DNA of 64,000 nucleotides from Corydoras sp. C115 (GCA_019802505.1 JAFMOC010000003.1:7478501-7542500), one strand, 5' to 3'; counted from the first letter of the stretch, positions 37,935-51,098 are shown. Notes: generated by a model not told the origin, from the letters alone. Made by a program: numbers and translations.

Positions 37935-38500
37935 CAACAGAAGCCTTTACAAGTATCTCAGGGTGTACATTGGCACTTCGTGTAGAAGGTTTCTGTGTTT
38001 TTACATCAGTCCAGTTTATTGTCAAAGTCATCTCTACTTTTTAAGGCGCCTGAGGTCCTTCAACATCTGTTGGACTATTTTCAGGACCTATGAGTCTGTG
38101 GTGGTGAGTGCTATCCTTTATGCTGTTGCTTGCTGGAGTGGCAGGCTGAAGGTAGCAGATGCTAACAGAGTGAACAAACTGATTCTTAAGGCCGGTGATG
38201 TGGGTGTGGAGCTGGATTTTCTGATGGCAGAGTCGGAGAGGAGGATGCTGTCTAAGCTGAAGGCCATTATGGACAATGCCTTTTGGAGGACACAGGGGCA
38301 CATTCAGTATAAGACTTATTTCTCCAAAATGCACCACAAAACGTCACAGGTCATTCCTACCTGTGGCTATCAAACAGTATAATGCCCCAAATGGGTAAGA
38401 ACAGACCTTATTTGCAATATAATCATTAAAATTCAAATGTGCAATACTATATTAGGTGTATTTACATTGGTATTTTTATGTTATTTTTAATAAGGTAATT
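37935..38500 (+). mobile_element. LINE reverse-transcriptase C-terminal fragment
   Basis: Plus-strand frames give YFLRRLRSFNICWTIFRTYE, SVVVSAILYAVACWSGRLKV and LMAESERRMLSKLKAIMDNA, typical of the C-terminal end of fish LINE polyproteins (probably L2/CR1-like). A frameshift follows. The rest of the LINE is absent, as expected for 5' truncation. Antisense in the 5' intron of kif1c. Confidence 0.82.
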
Positions 38501-39727
38501 TTTTACTGTACATGATAACATATTTTACCACAAATGTAATACATTTAAATTTATCTCTTGCCACCTGCACTTTACCCACCATTGTATTACCACCCACACC
38601 CCCCCCCCAAAAAAAAAGAGAAAAGAATGAAGTAAAAAAGTAAAGTTGCATAAATATATGTTGCAATATTGAACTTAGTTTAGTTAAAAAAGTTTTGTTA
38701 ATAAAAACATTTTTCTATTATTCTTATAGTTAACAAACTCACGATCATTTTCCATTGGTGCTTTCTGTGATGCACTTGACTCCATTAAGCATTCATTTAT
38801 TTTCAAAGACACTTATTTTAATCATGACTGCGAAGGGCACTTCATCCTACTACTTTAATCAGGTAAAAGGTAGAACCACCCTTGCTAAATTAACTCTTTC
38901 ATTCTCTCTGGGTCTCTTTCTCTCTTTTCTTTATTTTTATTTCATGAAAGAAGACCAAAAGAAACTTACACAAACATGTTTAATAAACAGAACATCAGAA
39001 CTAATTAACCCTCAGTACAAACATCTCAGGTTAGTAAAATAAATAGTGCATTATACAGTATAGCGCATTCATCATTAAAAAGCTTTACACAAGTCTTTTT
39101 TAAGGTATGAATTAAAGACAACCAATGAAAATTGCTACACTAGTCAAAGAAATATTTATTCTGCTGCAACCAGGACAGTGGAATAAAACATTTTATTTCT
39201 ATAGAAATCCTAGTGTGAGATCATTGACTGTATGATACATCAATAGGTGTGGACGTCTGTCTGCATGGATTTGTATAAAACAGGTGTTTCCTTCAACAGG
39301 ATGAACAGTTTGGCAGGCTGCCAGGTCAGACTTCAATAGAGGACAAAAACTCTCTTGCCATAATTTGAAGTATTTATGCATTTACAGGCACAATAACAGC
39401 ATTTATAGATGATTTTAAAAGTTTCTTATTAAAATAATAGGTGTTATATTAATATTAATTGTAGTGTATGTATGATGTAGCATATTTGCCAAAATGAGAA
39501 GGAATAAAACATTTCAATCAACATAAATTTTTACACAGAGAGAAATTATCAGAACTAGAATCAGTTAAATTTGTCCAATTTCTCCTGTAGGATGTTGAGC
39601 TCAAATACCTGTACTCACGCTCGTAATACAGTACTGTTCAAATACAATGGCACCAATACAACTTTACATGTTACCACGGCAATATTAAAATCTGTTAAAT
39701 GAGTTACAGATTACAATTTGTTTAGAA
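38501..39727. other. kif1c 5' intron, nothing recognised
   Basis: AT-rich, with a C10 run near 38598. No repeat is recognised. Confidence 0.5.
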
Positions 39728-40755
39728 TAGGGGTGCAGAAAAAAAATCGTTTTTTCGATGAATCGCGATTCGTAGTCCAGGCGATTCGGAATCGATTCAA
39801 AATGTCCAAGAATCGATTTTTAAAAATGTGTTTTTTTTTTTTTTTTACATTTTTTTAAAGTTTTTATATATTTTTGGCACCCCCTCCTGAGTGTACTGCA
39901 TATCGCATTATGGATCTGCTCGGCCAGCGTACAGCACGTTTGTTAACCAGCTCCTATTGTAGTTCGCTAGCATGCCAGTTCATGCTAGCAGGAAGCATGG
40001 AGCAGGGGAGAGCGTGATTCGACGCCCGGTCGGCATTAAAATCCAGTGTTTGGCTTTTAAAGTAAGGAAGAGAGAGCGCGCGCGACATGAGCACAACTGT
40101 TCACAACAAGTGTAAAATGAAATCGAGGTATTTTGGAAACGTGACGAATGTGCGAGCCCATTTGGCGCAACGTCACCCTGAGATAAAAAAAAAAAAAGTT
40201 AAAAAATATATTTAATATTAAAGTTTTAAAAATGTAGTGAATGTTGGTGCAATATAGTTAAAAAAGACTGAAGTATGTATTTTATTTTTTAATGTTAAGT
40301 TTTAAAGATTTGCTAAATCTAAATGCACTCTGACTGTAAAGTTTGTATTTTAGTTTCAATTAAAGGCTAATGTACCATGGTAAACTTTGGTATGTAAGAA
40401 TACCAAATTTTTGTGTTTACATTTTTATGTAAGAAAAACGCAGGCAGCTCAGCGAACCTAACACTGCTCATTTTAATTTAGTGCAATCCTATTTTTTAGT
40501 ATAAATATAAAATGATGCAAAAAGATTTCATACAGGAAGGAACCTGAAAGTATTGTTTTAAATAAATGTTCTATTTGTTTACATTGTTGTTTCATCTTAT
40601 CAATCACATCATTTAAACAAAATTTAAAGAGCATTTGAACTGAAGAATCGATTCTGAATCGAAAATCGTTTCTGTATCAAAAATCGATTCTGAATCAAAT
40701 CGTGACCTCAAAAATCGGAATCGAATCGCCAGACACTGAGAGATTCGCACCCCTA
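39728..40755 (+). mobile_element. hAT element, non-autonomous, with 8-bp TSD
   Basis: Exact ends TAGGGGTGC and GCACCCCTA with the 8-bp duplication GTTTAGAA at 39720-39727 and 40756-40763. Both ends carry many subterminal AATCGATT/GATTCGAA motifs. A short stretch near 40120-40190 reads like the BED zinc-finger part of a hAT transposase (YFGNVTNVRAHLAQRHPEI), so it derives from an autonomous parent by deletion. The remaining transposase is absent. Confidence 0.92.
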
Positions 40756-40763
40756 GTTTAGAA

Positions 40764-43104
40764 TGTGTCGTTAAAAAGTGAGGAACATCTGACAGGCACA
40801 TATGACAAAAATGAAATATATTGTTTAAAAGTTTTAACTTGTGTATTCATATTACCACATTTTTACATTTTAAGTGATAATATTATAACAATGTATTTTT
40901 TTTAAGACAAGACTAAGTGTTCATCTCATTAAAACTACTCACGCCTAATGTTTTCTTCCAGTAGGCCCAAATTAGATGACTAGGTAATTACCTTGATCTA
41001 TTAAACACCAGTGATATGTTCAGTTCTTAAGTTCATTTGTCCACCTGATGCCTGATCACTGTTTACTGTGATCTTACTATCTTAAAGTTACATAAAGAGA
41101 ATTTAGAGAATGTCCATCACGATCATGACATAATAACCTGATCACACAATTATTTTTGCGATGGTCAAATATTTTCCTTTCGTTACAATAGAATATAATT
41201 TTTTTTCATGATCAAATCCTGAACTTTAAACCTGAAAGTATGTTAGCACATCTGTTTTAGTCACAGGCACATAATGAGATCATGATGTTATTTTCCATAA
41301 CACACAACCTTAAGTGTTCTAAAGCTTTTACACAGATTTAAAAGATTAAAGATTAAAATGAGAAATTACTCATTTGGTTCGACAAGCATAATCAGTTCCA
41401 TGACAGCTCTGTTGCTTAACAAGCATACTACACCAGACGGCATTTGCAGTGAGATATTACAAAGGTTCTGAATGGTGACTGCATTACATAAAGCATCACT
41501 GCTGATACAATGAAGATTATTACTGTTAGCTAATCAATTAAATCAAATTTCTTATGATCTATAATCATAGAAATCAGACTACAAATTATCTACAGTAGAC
41601 TAAAATTATTTAAATACATTTCCACAGCTCTATTTCTAATGCCTCTCTCTATGATGATGGTATAATTAAGATAATTAATTACAGCGAATTAATTAAATAA
41701 AATTGATTATACAAGTGACTATCATTAATCTGTGAATTGTGTTGCAAAGTAAATCAATATATTTCCACAGCACTAGTGCAAATACCTGCAGTGTGATCAA
41801 TTTAGTGATCATAGTACACACTATGCAGTACTGACATGGTCATTTCAAATAGATCAGGATTGCTAATAAAATCAATGTAATTACAATTTTAAGTATATTA
41901 CTTATTATTATTCATCTGGAATTTTAATAAACAGCACTGTATGTGTGTGTAAAAAAAATCTGAAATGTTGCATCTGAAAAATATTATTTTTTAAATAATT
42001 GTTATTTTGTGGTGGTAAAAGTGAAAATGCTGACTAATTTACACCATATAATGATGTATTTAATGGCAAATTTTACATAGTTAAACTTTTTTTTACAGCA
42101 ACACGTTGAAGTTTCTCAGATTATATTCCGTTTCAAGCATTAATTCAAAATGGAACTTCAGAAAGAATAAAGAAAAGAAGAGAGCCGTGGGGTTTAACAA
42201 ACATTATATTGAAGCACAAACAGCAGCTTCTCAGTGTGTACACTCACTCTCCCTTCCTCCCTCCATCACTCACTCATGGATGTGGAGCGAACTATCACTA
42301 TCACACATCTCTCTGTCTAAGGAGGAAACGGTATTTCGATTTTCTGTATGTCTTTGATATGCGGTGGAAGTCCCCTTGTAATCTTTGTAATCACCTTCCT
42401 ACACAAATCCCATTTCCACAACACAATAAAATTGCAAAAAATGGTTTTACTAGTATATTTTGTTTATATTGTTTATATTTTATTTTTTGTTTCACTTGGG
42501 GTTGGGGGAAACATTTGTTTTTATTTTTGCCAAGTTATTGAAGCCATTCTGTATTCTGGTTTCTCTTCTCTACTTTTTCATCAAAAACAAAGACAAGATA
42601 TATTTAGCCTACAAGTTGTCAATGGTGAAAACAGTGGCAAAATTAATGAAACAATGTGGGAACAAAACATTTGGTATCTTTGTTTTAACAAATGTGCTTT
42701 AAAAAAATTGTGCCTTTATGTCAATTCCATATGTGTTCAAATATCTTTGTTTGCCACATAGTTTTAAGAAGTTACAAGTTTACATGTGCCTTTTTTGAAG
42801 AAAAGTGAAAACATACAAAATTGTGACATTAAAATGAGTGACATTTGCATTTAATTACAAGCCTTCATAGCTCCAAGGTACAAATTTATACCTTTTTATA
42901 CCAGTCACAGACTGTTGTGGAATCACTTGGACTGAAACCAGTGATTTACTGATAGGCCGAAAGTGTTCCTGCTGGCTCATTTTGGGGTCAGTGCTTTAGA
43001 ATTTAAAGTCTAAAGACTAAAAACAATTACTACAAACATTACTGAACTATGCACCTGGTTCCTACATGCCTTGAAGCACAATCATAATACATGTCCCATT
43101 TGTC
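40764..43104. other. kif1c 5' intron, nothing recognised
   Basis: AT-rich. A block like ACACAACCTTAAGTGTTCTA near 41304 may be a worn arm of the hairpin MITE family. Open frames at 42106-42761 show no domain. Confidence 0.45.
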
Positions 43105-43180
43105 ATAATTTACATTTATTCATTTGGCAGATGCTTTTATCCAAAACGCCGTACAAGTGAGAGAACACCACAAGTCAGTA
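43105..43180 (-). mobile_element. L2-tailed SINE, tail fragment
   Basis: Minus-strand copy of the tail containing the reverse complement of GGATAAAAGCATCTGCC. The head is absent. Confidence 0.6.
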
Positions 43181-44384
43181 ATTAAGACAACCGGCTGAAC
43201 TGCAGTACTATCAAACTTTATTATTTGCTGATCTGGTTTTAATGACTAGATCTTTCCCACCTTTAATAATAAAAATAATATTTACCAAACAATAAATTAT
43301 CCCGTACTATTTACACATCACCTTTAAGTCACCTAACAACAAGCTAGAGCTTGTTTGTATTAATTTCTTGACTAAATGAGTTCCCTAAAGCTTGCCAGTA
43401 TATTTTAAGGCAGAGTGGTATGAGACAACAGGGTGAGCATTAGAGGAATGTAATTTAAGGAAATGGGTGAGCGAATGCACTATAAAAACATATCTGCTAC
43501 AAACTTACAGATACAAAGAGAAAGAAAACATTGAGAACAAACCCCTCTGTTAAAGTTTAATGTCACACTGAAACGGAGCGCCACTTTAAAGACAGACAGA
43601 GACAAACACGTACAACAGCCAGATAGAAGCACAATCACAAGATAGAAGCATTGCTCAAATCCCTGACATGCAGCCTGCATAACATGCATAGCTGGCATAA
43701 CAAACATTTTGTTGCCAATTTCAAACACCCCCCCCCCCCCCAGTGCTTGTGCAATTACAGCAGGTGACCAAGAGTCTCCATTTTTTTTCTCTCTAGTTTA
43801 CTTTCTACAGTACATCCAAAGCATACTCCTATATTATCTCCAGAAAATGTCAGTGTTTCAAAACCAAGTTGGTATCCTTGAATGACTTGTTTTCTTTTCA
43901 CCTTAATTTGGAATAATCAAATCCTTTCATCTTACAGTCATAGATGAGTAAGAAAATATTTCAATATAAAATACTGATTTTGAGTCCTGATTATTAACAA
44001 CTACTCAAAACAGCATTTAATTTAAAACTTAACCTATTTAATTGTTGCTGCTTGGCTAATCATCACTGAAGATTTGGGAAAAGACCTCACTAGAGTAATG
44101 CAAACAAAATGGTACAAAAGATTGAAGAATATACATTAAATTAATTAAAAAAAAAAAGTAAAAAATAAAAACGGAAAGCTAATAAGTTACAAAAAACTGT
44201 GTGGGTGTCACTAAATAACGGCCCTGCTTACCAACACATTTTCACAAAGCATCCAAATGGTATTAAATATGCCCATGGATAAATAATGGTTGTGGTAATT
44301 TAAGGGCAATATGTGAAATAGATCCGTCTTGTGTAGTGAATGAGAAGAGGATTCTGTCCAATTATAACGAATATTTTAAAAGCC
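43181..44384. other. kif1c 5' intron, nothing recognised
   Basis: AT-rich with a C15 run at 43727-43741. No element is identified. Confidence 0.45.
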
Positions 44385-44800
44385 AAAAGGTGAAAAAAGT
44401 GCAATATAAAATAATTCCTAATTATTAGACCATAGTGAGACTTTATAGAACAGGCATATTAAAATATAATTCATCTTGGAAATGTAAAAAGAATGTGGTA
44501 CATATACACATGGACTTTGGGAATGCCCTAAAGTTTTCTTTTTGTGGAGGAATGTTTTAGATTTCATGAGTAAATGTGATCATTAGGATGTGATCTGTCC
44601 AGATCACCTGGACCTTGTCTCCTTGGGAACAAAACCTCAGTGCCACACCAATGCAAGCTTATGTTTAGAATATTATAAACTGAACTAATAGCCTGGGCTC
44701 GAGTCACTTTAAGGTGTTGAAGAGACAGTGCGGCAAGTAAAAACATGCTGGATAGATTGAATTGGACAAATGACAACAAAGCACAATGGATTCATTTCAG
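44385..44800 (+). mobile_element. L1-type LINE ORF2 C-terminal remnant
   Basis: The segment TGTAAAAAGAATGTGGTACA then CATGGACTTTGGGAATGCCC corresponds to the CKK-x2-GTY-x-HMLWECP zinc-knuckle region at the end of L1-type ORF2. Later text matches the following region (LLGNKTS-like). Stops and frameshifts abound. Confidence 0.65.
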
Positions 44801-45039
44801 TAGATATTTACCTAAAGGACACAAGACAACTTTATGAAGACAATAATAATATGGAATACAACAGTACTGCTGTTACAGTGTTACAGTAATTACAATGACT
44901 TGCTTTTTCCTTTTTTTTATTACAATAATTTATGCAATATATACCTGCCTGGATGCTTCATGTAAGCTTTTTGTTCAGAGTGTTTGTTGTATATATTCAT
45001 CTAATTTTTATTTTTGTAATGTCCCACACACACACTATA

Positions 45040-45226
45040 TATAAATTTACATGGGCAATTTAGAGCAGCCAATCTAATCTATGTTTTTGGACTGTGGGGG
45101 AAAAACGGAAAATCCAGAAAACCCACCAAGACTTGCCGAAAGCATGGAACCTCCTCCCAGATCGGTATTCAAACCTGGATTCCTCACGCTAATAGGTAGA
45201 CATACTAACCACTATGCCACGTGCTG
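45040..45226 (-). mobile_element. DANA-like SINE, old fragment
   Basis: Minus strand: TTTTTGGACTGTGGGGGAA, CTCCTCCCAGATCGG and CTAACCACTATGCCAC blocks remain. The tail half is lost. Sense-oriented relative to kif1c. Confidence 0.75.
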
Positions 45227-45468
45227 AACATATATCTTATTAACTGAAAATAAATATAAAATTTTACAGGCCATTTCTCATCCACAAACAACTGAAATTG
45301 AGAGTGAATAAACACATACAATTTATTTTCAATACAACATAACCTGTACACTTTCCCACACTGCTAAAACTGTAGTTAATTATATGCACGCACATTTCAG
45401 AGAACCTTACTTCATCACATAAACGAGAGGTTAAATCATTGTTCAACTACATTCACATTGTAAACTAC

Positions 45469-46180
45469 ACAGCATGCAGAATTATTAGGCAAGTTGTATT
45501 TGAAAGGATTATTTTTATTTTTGAACAACAACTATGTTCTCAATTAACCCAAAAGACTCAAATATTAAAACTTAATATTTTTGGAAGTTGGAGTGTTTTT
45601 TTTTAGATTTGCATATTTTAGGAGGATATGTGTTTGTGCAGGTAACTATTACTGTGCAGAATTATTAGGCAACTTAATAAAAACCAAATATTACTGATCC
45701 AGCCTCTGGCCCATTCATCTGGCACATCAAGAGTTACTCTCATTTCATCATAAAGCCTTTGAAAAATCATTCTTAAAATATTTCTTGGCCCAGTCTTGAC
45801 GTTTATCTTATGTTTCTTGTTCAAAGGTGGTCGTTTTTCAGTCTTCCTTATTGTTTGGTGATTAAGCTTCAAAATTTTAAGACTGCTGCATCCCTCTGCA
45901 AAACATCTCACAATTTTGGACTTTTCTTCTGACCCATTTTGCCAAAGGAAAGGAAGTAATTATAAGTAAAAATAATTGCCTAATAATTATGCACACCTTA
46001 TATAGGGTGTTGCTGTCATTAGACCACACCCCTCCTTATTACAGATATGCACATCACCTGATTTACTTAATTGGTAGTTGGCTTTCAAGTCTATACAGCT
46101 TGGAGTAGGACAACATGTATAAAAATTATGTGATCAAATTACTCATTTTATATTTACTTATAATTCTGCACACAGTGTAA
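45469..46180. mobile_element. nested DNA transposon remnants with GCAGAATTATTAGGCAA ends
   Basis: GCAGAATTATTAGGCAA occurs twice in direct orientation (about 45476 and 45656). Inverted counterparts TTGCCTAATAATTATGCAC (about 45977) and AATTCTGCACACAG (about 46162) lie on the right. A minus-strand frame inside (45911-45618) contains RCFAEGCSSLKILKLNHQTI and resembles a piece of a transposase N-terminus. I do not know the superfamily with certainty. Confidence 0.7.
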
Positions 46181-47157
46181 AAACCTAGAATGAAGGTATC
46201 ACACCTGGCATCAAGCCTACAACTGCTGCTATGTTTGGTAGTCCTGTCTGATACACACACTGCAGGCTAAAGAGCTAATTAAACTGTCATGTTCTCTGCT
46301 AGGAATCTAAAAATTTGCTGACAGTGAATGTGTGAGAAGTGTAAGAGAGGGGTGCAATACATCATGTACAATACTACAGAAACATGGGGGGGGGGGGAAA
46401 TCAAGCTGAAGAACTTAACACAGCTGTGTTACATAAAACTAAGCAGGGGGGAATCACACTGAAGATAAAAAAGAAGCTGGAAAAAAACAACGCTATCCTA
46501 AGTAGTTAATAATCAAAATATCATAGAGTAAATCAAAACAAAGAGCAGGAAAAGGGTTAACTTGGAAATAGAAGAAAAGCGAATGAGTAAAACAAGAGAC
46601 AAAATATAAATAAAAAGTGAAAAACTATTGCATCAAGCTTCAAACAACACCTCACATTATCATACGAAGAACATGCTCAAAATAAAGCAAACAAAGATTA
46701 AGAAATGGAACTGAACACCATATTAAAACTCAGTGTAAATGATACCAAAGTGAGAAGTGACTAAGAAACTGAGACCTCACAGAGACAAAGACAACAGAAA
46801 GAACTGAGCGAGCTGGTATTTTCGTGTGAACCTCAGGAATGTGTGTGTGATTATAATCCTTCTGCCCTGTAATGAAACACATCAGACTGCAACTTCAGTT
46901 TCTCACATACAACAACAAACACCTACACCAAAGTGTACAAAGGTTCATCTTAAAAAAACTAAATTACACACCTAGAAAACTTTTAGATTTAAACACTAGC
47001 AATGGTCTTGTGTTCAAAATCTGGAAATTATACACCATACACTACGGTTGGTGAGCTCTAGAGCCGCAGCAATTACAATTTTCATGGCTGAAAGAAAAAA
47101 AATAAATAAATACAAAAATTCAAATACATGCAACGCATTTTCCTTTAAACTTTTCTC
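46181..47157. other. kif1c 5' intron, nothing recognised
   Basis: AT- and purine-rich sequence with a G11 run near 46387. No mobile element or exon is supported. Confidence 0.45.
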
Positions 47158-47238
47158 TAGTGTGTGTGTGACACCCTGTCCTAGGTGTGTATGCCAACCC
47201 CCCCCCCCCCCCGATCCTAGTAGAGGACTTACTGGTCA
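47158..47238 (+). mobile_element. DANA-like SINE, short internal fragment
   Basis: GTGTGTGTGTGACACCCTGTCC, GGTGTGTATGCC and GATCCTAGTAGAGGA follow the SINE core order. A C11 run replaces the GCGCCCGAAACG part. Confidence 0.55.
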
Positions 47239-47366
47239 AGATAATGACATTTATTATAACAGTTAAAATATTAAATTTGTGGTTGCAGATGTTTCCAGAA
47301 AGATAACCTTGCAGGTTTTGCAAATTGTATCCCATGTGCATAAATAATATCAACTGTTTTAAAGCA

Positions 47367-47714
47367 GGGCGGCACAGTGGCTTAGTGGTTAGCACGTTCG
47401 CCTCTCAGCGCTAGGGATTCCCGGTTCGAATCCCCATCTGGGTGGAGTTTCCATGTTCTCCCCGTGTCCGCGTGGGTTTCCTCCGGGTTCTCCGGTTTCC
47501 TCCCACAGTCCAAAAACATGGATCAAGTTAATTGAGTTCTCTAAATTGCCCCATATAGAGTGTGCTTGAGTGTGTGAGTGTGTACCCAGCGATGGATTGG
47601 CGCCCTGTCCTGGGTCTATCTGCCCAGCGCCCGAGACGTTCTCCCCTGGATGGGCATGGGGAACCCCACCGCGACCCTAATAGAGGATAAAGCGGGAGAT
47701 AATGAATGAATGAA
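47367..47714 (+). mobile_element. DANA-like SINE, full length with 12-bp TSD
   Basis: A nearly intact copy. TGTTTTAAAGCA is duplicated at 47355-47366 and 47715-47726. Antisense in the 5' intron of kif1c. Confidence 0.92.
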
Positions 47715-48479
47715 TGTTTTAAAGCAAAATCTCTGACATGCAAAATGTCAGAAAAAGAACAGAGTCTGAGCAATTCATTTAGAAAACACCTGGTGAAACA
47801 ATCAGATCTCAGTGATTATTATTATTGCTCCTAATGATGATTTTATTTTTTTGGGACTTGGATTTTCCCAAAATGCTTTCCAGTTTAGCCTCTCCTAAGA
47901 ATCAGATGTTTTTATTTCATAAAATTATTAATTATGAAATATAAAGAGGATACACTTTCTTTTTCCAACGACCTTAATCTGTAAATTACTGTTCAGAACA
48001 ATAAAACAGATACTTTATGAAAACTAATATAAATAAATAAGTAGAAATAAAATTATCATTCTAGCAGTCTAAATGCTACTAATATACATTCCCACAAACC
48101 ACCTTACTCCTGTGAATGTATTTGTTTCAATGTCCATTTAAGACAGAGGCGGTTTGACAGAGACTAATTACTGGTTTAAATCACATGCACTTCTGTTTCT
48201 TTAAAAGTAGCAGTGGTGTCGGATGCAATTTGCATGAGATTACACTAGTACAGTAAAATTAATAAGCACTGTTTCTTATTTTTAACCCTCTGTTGTGATG
48301 ATTAAATGTCTATCTGGTGTGACATTAATATTATATTATGCTTTTGAAGATTTCTTGTTTAAGCACCTCCTGCTAATGTCAGACACAGCTTTATTAAGCT
48401 AATGCATTATGTTCATTTTTATATTTTATCTTTATTTGTAATGTGGTGTTTGTGTGTTGTCTTTATTTTCGTGCTTACA

Positions 48480-48780
48480 CTGCGTTGCCTGGTGATTAGT
48501 GCCTGCTGTGTAAGCCCAACCCACTCGTAAGCTTTACGTCTCTATGTGTAACGGGTTGTACTCAGAAACGAAGCCGGAGTGGATGAACAGTATAACAGTC
48601 ACTGGTGTCGATGTGTCGCTGGTGCTAATGAAAGACACAGACTCGTGTAGTAATAGAAACTCCGAATCGCTTTACTCTTTTCCACATGTATCGTACATCT
48701 CTCGTGTGTCACACCTTTATTCGTTCACTCCACAACGCATACCTTAAGCATAGTGCCCATGTTACAGCATAACATTCTAC
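48480..48780. other. CpG-richer unassigned segment
   Basis: The base composition differs from the AT-rich surroundings: many CG dinucleotides and an open frame at 48544-48747. On the minus strand GAATAAAGGTGTGA could be a poly(A) signal. It could be a piece of an LTR or an unknown exon; I cannot assign it. Confidence 0.3.
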
Positions 48781-48800
48781 AACTGGTTTATTGAAAACAG

Positions 48801-49133
48801 GTGGCTTAGTGGTTTAGCATGTTCTCCTCTCAGCGCTAGGGATTCCCGGTTCAAATCCCCATCTGGGTGGAGTTTCCATGTTCTGCCTGTGTCCGCGTGG
48901 GTTTCCTCCGGGTTCTCCGGTTTCCTCCCACAGTCCAAAAACATGGATCAAGTCAATTGAGTTCTCCAAATTGCCCCATATAGAGTGTGTCTGTGTGAGT
49001 GAGTGTGTGCCCAGCGATAGATTGGCGTCCTGTCCTGGGTGTATCTGCCCGAAACTTTCTCCTCTGGATGGGCATGGGGAACCCCCCACGACCCTAAAAG
49101 CGGGATAAAGCGGGAGATAATGAATGAATGAAT
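48801..49133 (+). mobile_element. DANA-like SINE, full length
   Basis: Head slightly shortened (GTGGCTTAGTGGTTTAGCA), full core, tail GAATGAATGAAT. A short deletion removes part of the GCGCCCGA block. No convincing duplication was found. Confidence 0.88.
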
Positions 49134-49164
49134 ATGTGTACATAGTTATTATATAAATAGTTGA

Positions 49165-49262
49165 TTTTCCAATTCCCGTTGCAATTATTTAATCTGGCCC
49201 CTCATCGAAAACACAGCCTGGTTAGTGGCCCCCAGGTAATTTGAGTTGGAGACCCCTGAGCT
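49165..49262. repeat. hAT-type terminal fragment
   Basis: The segment ending TTTGAGTTGGAGACCCCTGAG resembles the 3' end of fish hAT elements. The other end is not seen. Confidence 0.4.
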
Positions 49263-50758
49263 AGAGGCTTATGTTCCGTTATTTAAGTGTTAAATTACCC
49301 TTTGTTTTGTCCAATTTTTTAAAAGGTGATCTTACTTAGTTTTGTACATTACAAAACTTCCTTTCCACATGTCAGTTCAATACCAATGTTACAATCTAAA
49401 TCTCTCAAATCTCATGACTGGAATCATGCAACATTTATTTTATTTACTATTATTATTAATCTCTACAAGATAAATATTGTTTACTATTTGAACTTCAGAC
49501 TTTTCCTTATCATTACAGTTCCAAAGTTATTCTGCAACAGTTTTGTGGTACAGAATTCCACTACAGGATTTACACGGTACAGTTTGTTCAGAAAAATATA
49601 TGATTAATAACATCATGCTGATACCATAACAGAAATTAAGGAACACCTGCTTAGAAAATGACCTTAAATGAAATGTGTTTCATATTGGTGTTTTTTCATA
49701 TTTGGTCTGGCAAAATAACAGTGCTATTAACAATCAATGAACTTGTGATATACTTTCTTTTGGACTAAACAGTCTGCAACTGCACCGCGATGCTAAAATA
49801 AAGCTGCAGAAAAATTTTATCATGGCTAAGAAGCAGAGACATTAATTAAATACCTTTAAAAGCTGAATCATAGTCTCTTTAAAACCGAATATCTACAAGG
49901 TTTTGACTGTTGAATTATCAATAAAAAGGTTGAGGGTTCAAACCTTAAGGTGTAAAATTTTAAACTATATATATAAAGTTTTACACCTGTTGAGCCAAAC
50001 AGCTCAAGGTGTATGGGTCCTCCACTAAGCATTGGTCCTATAAGGTAGAATTTTCCTTCTCCTCAGCTTATACTTTAGAAATCCTGGTTAAGAAAACCAC
50101 ATGGCTGTAAAACTGTATGTAAGAACAGTATGTAAACAAGTAAACGATTAATAAAGTGACCAGTGTGTATATATACTCTGTATAGAACTTGCACGCGCGC
50201 GCACACACACACACCAGAGTATCATCATAATAAATGATTAACTTGTTTTTCTTACTTGTTTAAAAAAAAATGTTTGTTTCATTGCCCAATACCACAAACA
50301 GTAATGGAATTACTCTGACTTACAGATTTACCATAAATTACTTGCGACACTTGATCAAGACCATAATCTCCATAATCCACATTCCAAGATTTCATGTGAA
50401 CAGAACACTTAGCTAATAAAACTTCTAGCAAAACAACAGAGGTTTTGGACAAATAATAATGTGTCACATAATGTGTGTGTTAATAATGTTAACACAAAAT
50501 AAACGGTAAGAGAATAAAGTACATAAAACATTAATCTGACCATAAAGAATGTATCTTATATTTTGCATTTGACTGGTCTCTTTCCTAACTCAAAACACAA
50601 AAATGTTCCTCTCTTTCCAATAAAATGAACTCAGATTGACTTAAACCATATGAGTTATGAGGAAGCATCAGAAAACATGATTCTACTGAACTGTGACAGC
50701 ATGTTTTAGTCGAGGCTCACAGAAAAACTCTCTATACACAAATTAACCTAACTATTTC
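49263..50758. other. kif1c 5' intron, mostly unassigned
   Basis: AT-rich. A piece at 49985-50075 (GGTCCTCCACTAAGCATTGG) resembles the LINE-type repeat at 12360 and 12690. A CG/CA run lies at 50191-50213. Confidence 0.45.
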
Positions 50759-50759
50759 A

Positions 50760-51098
50760 CGGTGACTTAGTGGTTAGCACGTTTGCCTCTCAGCGCTAGG
50801 GATTCCCAGTTCGAATCCCCATCTGGGTGGAGTTTCCATGTTCTCCCCGTGTCTGCGTGGGTTTCCTCCGGGTTCTCCGGTTTCCCATAGTCCAAAAACA
50901 TGGATCAAATCAATTGAATTCTCAAAAATTGCCCCATATAGAGTGTGTCTGTGTGAGTGAATGTGTGCCCAGCGATGGATTGGCACCCTGTCCTGGGGCT
51001 ATCTGCCCAGCGCCCGAGACGTTCTCCCCTGGATGGGCATGGGGAACCCCACCGTGACCCTAATAGAGGATAAAGCAGGAGATAATAAATGAATGAAT
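50760..51098 (+). mobile_element. DANA-like SINE, full length
   Basis: Nearly complete with a small deletion (TTTCCCATAGTCC for TTTCCTCCCACAGTCC). Tail AATGAATGAATGA. Antisense in the 5' intron of kif1c. Confidence 0.88.

Noticed and set aside
42106..42761. Overlapping plus-strand frames up to 137 codons
   Set aside because: AT-rich, low-complexity hydrophobic text, no family similarity or splice support.
45618..45911. Independent host gene
   Set aside because: It lies between transposon-type terminal repeats and has no splice context.
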